In this document: positions 13,855 through 15,584 of the stretch, one piece after another
Layout of the letters: the number at the start of each line of letters is the position of its first letter
Position numbering within the stretch: the stretch's first letter is position 1
Source: Candidatus Hermodarchaeota archaeon
GTDB lineage: Archaea > Asgardarchaeota > Hermodarchaeia > Hermodarchaeales > Hermodarchaeaceae
NCBI GenBank assembly: GCA_016840185.1
Contig: JAEOSV010000194.1
Location: 1-15,584, forward strand
Direction of reading: 5' to 3'
DNA: 15,584 nucleotides
Notes under the pieces: model-generated
The model's input: only the letters and a program-made list of their open reading frames with translations
What the model was told of the DNA's origin: nothing
The model's database searches: none
Translations under genes and position numbers: made by a program

Positions 13855-15519
13855 ATGAAGCGTAAACCAATACGAGCCTACCGCGGTACCCAACTCCATT
13901 GTAAGAACTGGCAAATCGAAGCCATCCTTCGCATGCTCCAAAATAACTTGGATCCTGATGTGGCGAACGATTGGCAGAAACTCATCGTGTATGGAGGAAC
14001 CGGTCAGGCCGCCAGGAACTGGGAGTGTTTTGACAAAATCGTTGAAACACTACTCGCATTAGAACCCGACGAAACCATGCTGATTCAATCAGGAAAACCC
14101 GTCGCTGTCTTTAAGACTCATACAGATGCTCCACGTGCCTTAATCGCGAATTCGTTGATTGTCCCATTTTGGGCCACAGAAGAAAACTTCCATTATCTGT
14201 ACAAGAAAGGGCTGACGATGTTTGGTCAAATGACCGCAGGCTCGTGGATTTACATTGCCACTCAAGGAATTCTCCAAGGTACTTTCGAAACCTTCGCTGC
14301 GGTCGCCGATCGCCATTTTGGTGGCACTTTGAAAGGGAAGTTAACGCTCACCGGTGGAGTTGGTGCAATGGGTGGTGCACAACCATTAGCAGTCACCTTC
14401 AATGAAGGTGTGGTGATTGCGGTCGACGTTGATGAAGCGGCTATTGAGAAGCGTATGCGAGCAGGTTACTGCGAATTGAAAACCGATAGTCTAGATGAAG
14501 CTTTATCCCTGGCTGATGAAGCTTTACAAAAACAGATTCCGCGTTCTATCGGGCTAGTCGGGAACACTGCTGATACACATCCGGAAATCGTCAAACGAGG
14601 AATCAACGTCGATGTGGTAACCGACCAAACATCTGCTCATGATCCATTGACAGGATACTATCCATCGGGATACAGCAAGGAGGAAGCCGACCAACTTCGG
14701 GAAACTGATCCTGATGATTATATTCGCCATTCGAAAGAGTCGATGCTCCACCATGTAAAAGCAATTCTTCAACTACAAGACCGCGGTACCATCGCGTTTG
14801 ATTACGGGAACAACCTTCGACAACACACCAAAACAATTTCCTGGAATGAAAAAGAAAAACGATGGAAATATCCAGGGTTTATTGAAGCGTACGTCCGCCC
14901 CCTATTCTGTGAAGGACGTGGACCTTTTCGATGGGTTGCCTTATCCGGCGAACCAGAGGACATTTATCGTACTGACGATTTGGTCCTTGAACTCTTCCCA
15001 GAAAACTATATCCTGAAACGCTGGATCAAGCTTGCCCATGAAAAGGTGCAATTTGAAGGATTACCTGCACGTGTCTGTTGGCTAGGATATGGCGAACGAG
15101 CAAAGTTTGGCAAAGCCCTCAATGACTTGGTTGCAAAAGGCGAACTTAAAGCACCAATTGTGATTGGCCGCGACCATCTCGATGCAGGGTCGGTTGCTTC
15201 CCCCAATCGAGAAACCGAAGACATGCGTGATGGAAGCGATGCCATCGCCGATTGGCCCGTCTTGAATGTCCTCATCAACGCAGTGGCAGGAGCCACGTGG
15301 GTTTCATTACACCAAGGTGGTGGCGTGGGAATTCCGTATGCCATCTCAGCAGGTCAAGTCTCCGTCGCAGATGGGACATATGAAGCCGAACAACGACTGC
15401 TCCGTGTCTTAACCACTGATCCTGGTATGGGTGTGGTCCGACATGTTGATGCAGGGTACACAGATGCCATAAAGTTCGCAAAACAAACAAAAATCAAAAT
15501 CCCCTTTCTCAAGAAGTAA
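13855..15519 (+). CDS. hutU: Urocanase (urocanate hydratase)
   Basis: This 554-aa enzyme converts urocanate and water to 4-imidazolone-5-propanoate in histidine degradation, using tightly bound NAD+. Length is normal for the family. [18 protein letters not shown] (44-61), [22 protein letters not shown] (124-145), [13 protein letters not shown] (167-179), [14 protein letters not shown] (257-270) and [18 protein letters not shown] (400-417) are family blocks. Cys408 in the last is the position of the catalytic Cys410 of the Pseudomonas enzyme. The glycine block [22 protein letters not shown] differs from the common HHGGGVGMGFSQHSG. ATG at 13855 has GGAG 4 nt upstream. The formiminotransferase start lies 13 bp downstream, so they form an operon. 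Confidence 0.97.
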   Translation: MKRKPIRAYRGTQLHCKNWQIEAILRMLQNNLDPDVANDWQKLIVYGGTGQAARNWECFDKIVETLLALEPDETMLIQSGKPVAVFKTHTDAPRALIANSLIVPFWATEENFHYLYKKGLTMFGQMTAGSWIYIATQGILQGTFETFAAVADRHFGGTLKGKLTLTGGVGAMGGAQPLAVTFNEGVVIAVDVDEAAIEKRMRAGYCELKTDSLDEALSLADEALQKQIPRSIGLVGNTADTHPEIVKRGINVDVVTDQTSAHDPLTGYYPSGYSKEEADQLRETDPDDYIRHSKESMLHHVKAILQLQDRGTIAFDYGNNLRQHTKTISWNEKEKRWKYPGFIEAYVRPLFCEGRGPFRWVALSGEPEDIYRTDDLVLELFPENYILKRWIKLAHEKVQFEGLPARVCWLGYGERAKFGKALNDLVAKGELKAPIVIGRDHLDAGSVASPNRETEDMRDGSDAIADWPVLNVLINAVAGATWVSLHQGGGVGIPYAISAGQVSVADGTYEAEQRLLRVLTTDPGMGVVRHVDAGYTDAIKFAKQTKIKIPFLKK

Positions 15520-15532
15520 CCGATGGTGAAAG

Positions 15533-15584
15533 ATGTTGAAACAAATTGTAGAATGCGTTCCGAATTTCAGTGTCGGCGATGACG
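15533..15584 (+). CDS. Glutamate formiminotransferase, N-terminus (cut by window end)
   Basis: Seventeen codons are visible from ATG at 15533. They read MLKQIVECVPNFSVGDD, matching the ECVPNFSEGRD N-terminal motif of formiminotransferase, which makes the formiminotransferase assignment safe despite the short length. The enzyme moves the formimino group of N-formiminoglutamate to tetrahydrofolate, the last step of the histidine route in many organisms. GGTGA precedes the ATG by about 3-5 nt. It lies 13 bp after the urocanase stop. Whether a cyclodeaminase domain follows is out of view. Confidence 0.85.
   Translation, partial: MLKQIVECVPNFSVGDD

Overview
The window reads as a piece of an archaeal chromosome, most likely from an Asgard archaeon; the moderate base composition would suit Thorarchaeia, but the lineage is inference. 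The archaeal evidence is two complete TFB (TFIIB-type) transcription factors in tandem, a RIO kinase, an archaeal-length triosephosphate isomerase and TATA-like boxes about 35-50 bp before many starts. The Asgard evidence is a eukaryote-type ribosomal protein eL22 together with an Arf/SR-beta-like small GTPase and a Roadblock/LC7 protein. Coding density is high. I see no tRNA, rRNA, CRISPR array, insertion sequence or phage gene.

Layout. At 1-311 (+) is the C-terminal tail of a Pro/Glu-rich protein cut by the window edge. From 357 to 3800 all genes are on the minus strand: in transcription order, an SCP2-like protein, a DUF2085 membrane protein, eL22, a 366-bp non-coding gap with inverted repeats, the small GTPase, thioredoxin and the Roadblock protein. 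A 96-aa unknown (+) follows, then tpiA (-) diverging from a MscL-like channel (+) across an intergenic region with a perfect 9-bp inverted repeat. Next on the minus strand are a DUF6125-type protein, TFB 1, TFB 2 and a membrane protein with a C-terminal zinc ribbon. A RIO1-type kinase (+) meets FdhD (-) with both stop codons sharing one CTAG. A four-helix membrane protein (-) diverges from an iron-sulfur-flavoprotein-like reductase (+); an ICMT-like membrane methyltransferase (-) follows; urocanase (+) and the start of a glutamate formiminotransferase (+) close the window.

How the genes may work together. The GTPase, thioredoxin and Roadblock genes run in one direction and may form a signalling cluster; Roadblock proteins commonly bind small GTPases, as MglB does with MglA. 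The GTPase carries leucine where related proteins have the glutamine used in GTP hydrolysis. The two TFBs could give alternative initiation complexes. Urocanase and formiminotransferase form consecutive parts of histidine degradation to glutamate. The other genes are housekeeping (tpiA, rio, fdhD, eL22) or unassigned membrane and redox proteins.

I found no clearly new defence or mobile system. The best leads are the Gln-to-Leu GTPase beside Roadblock, the two TFBs with a shared but relocated 12-mer before their starts, the tpiA/MscL operator-like repeat, and a short reading frame at 9809 with an in-frame TAG.
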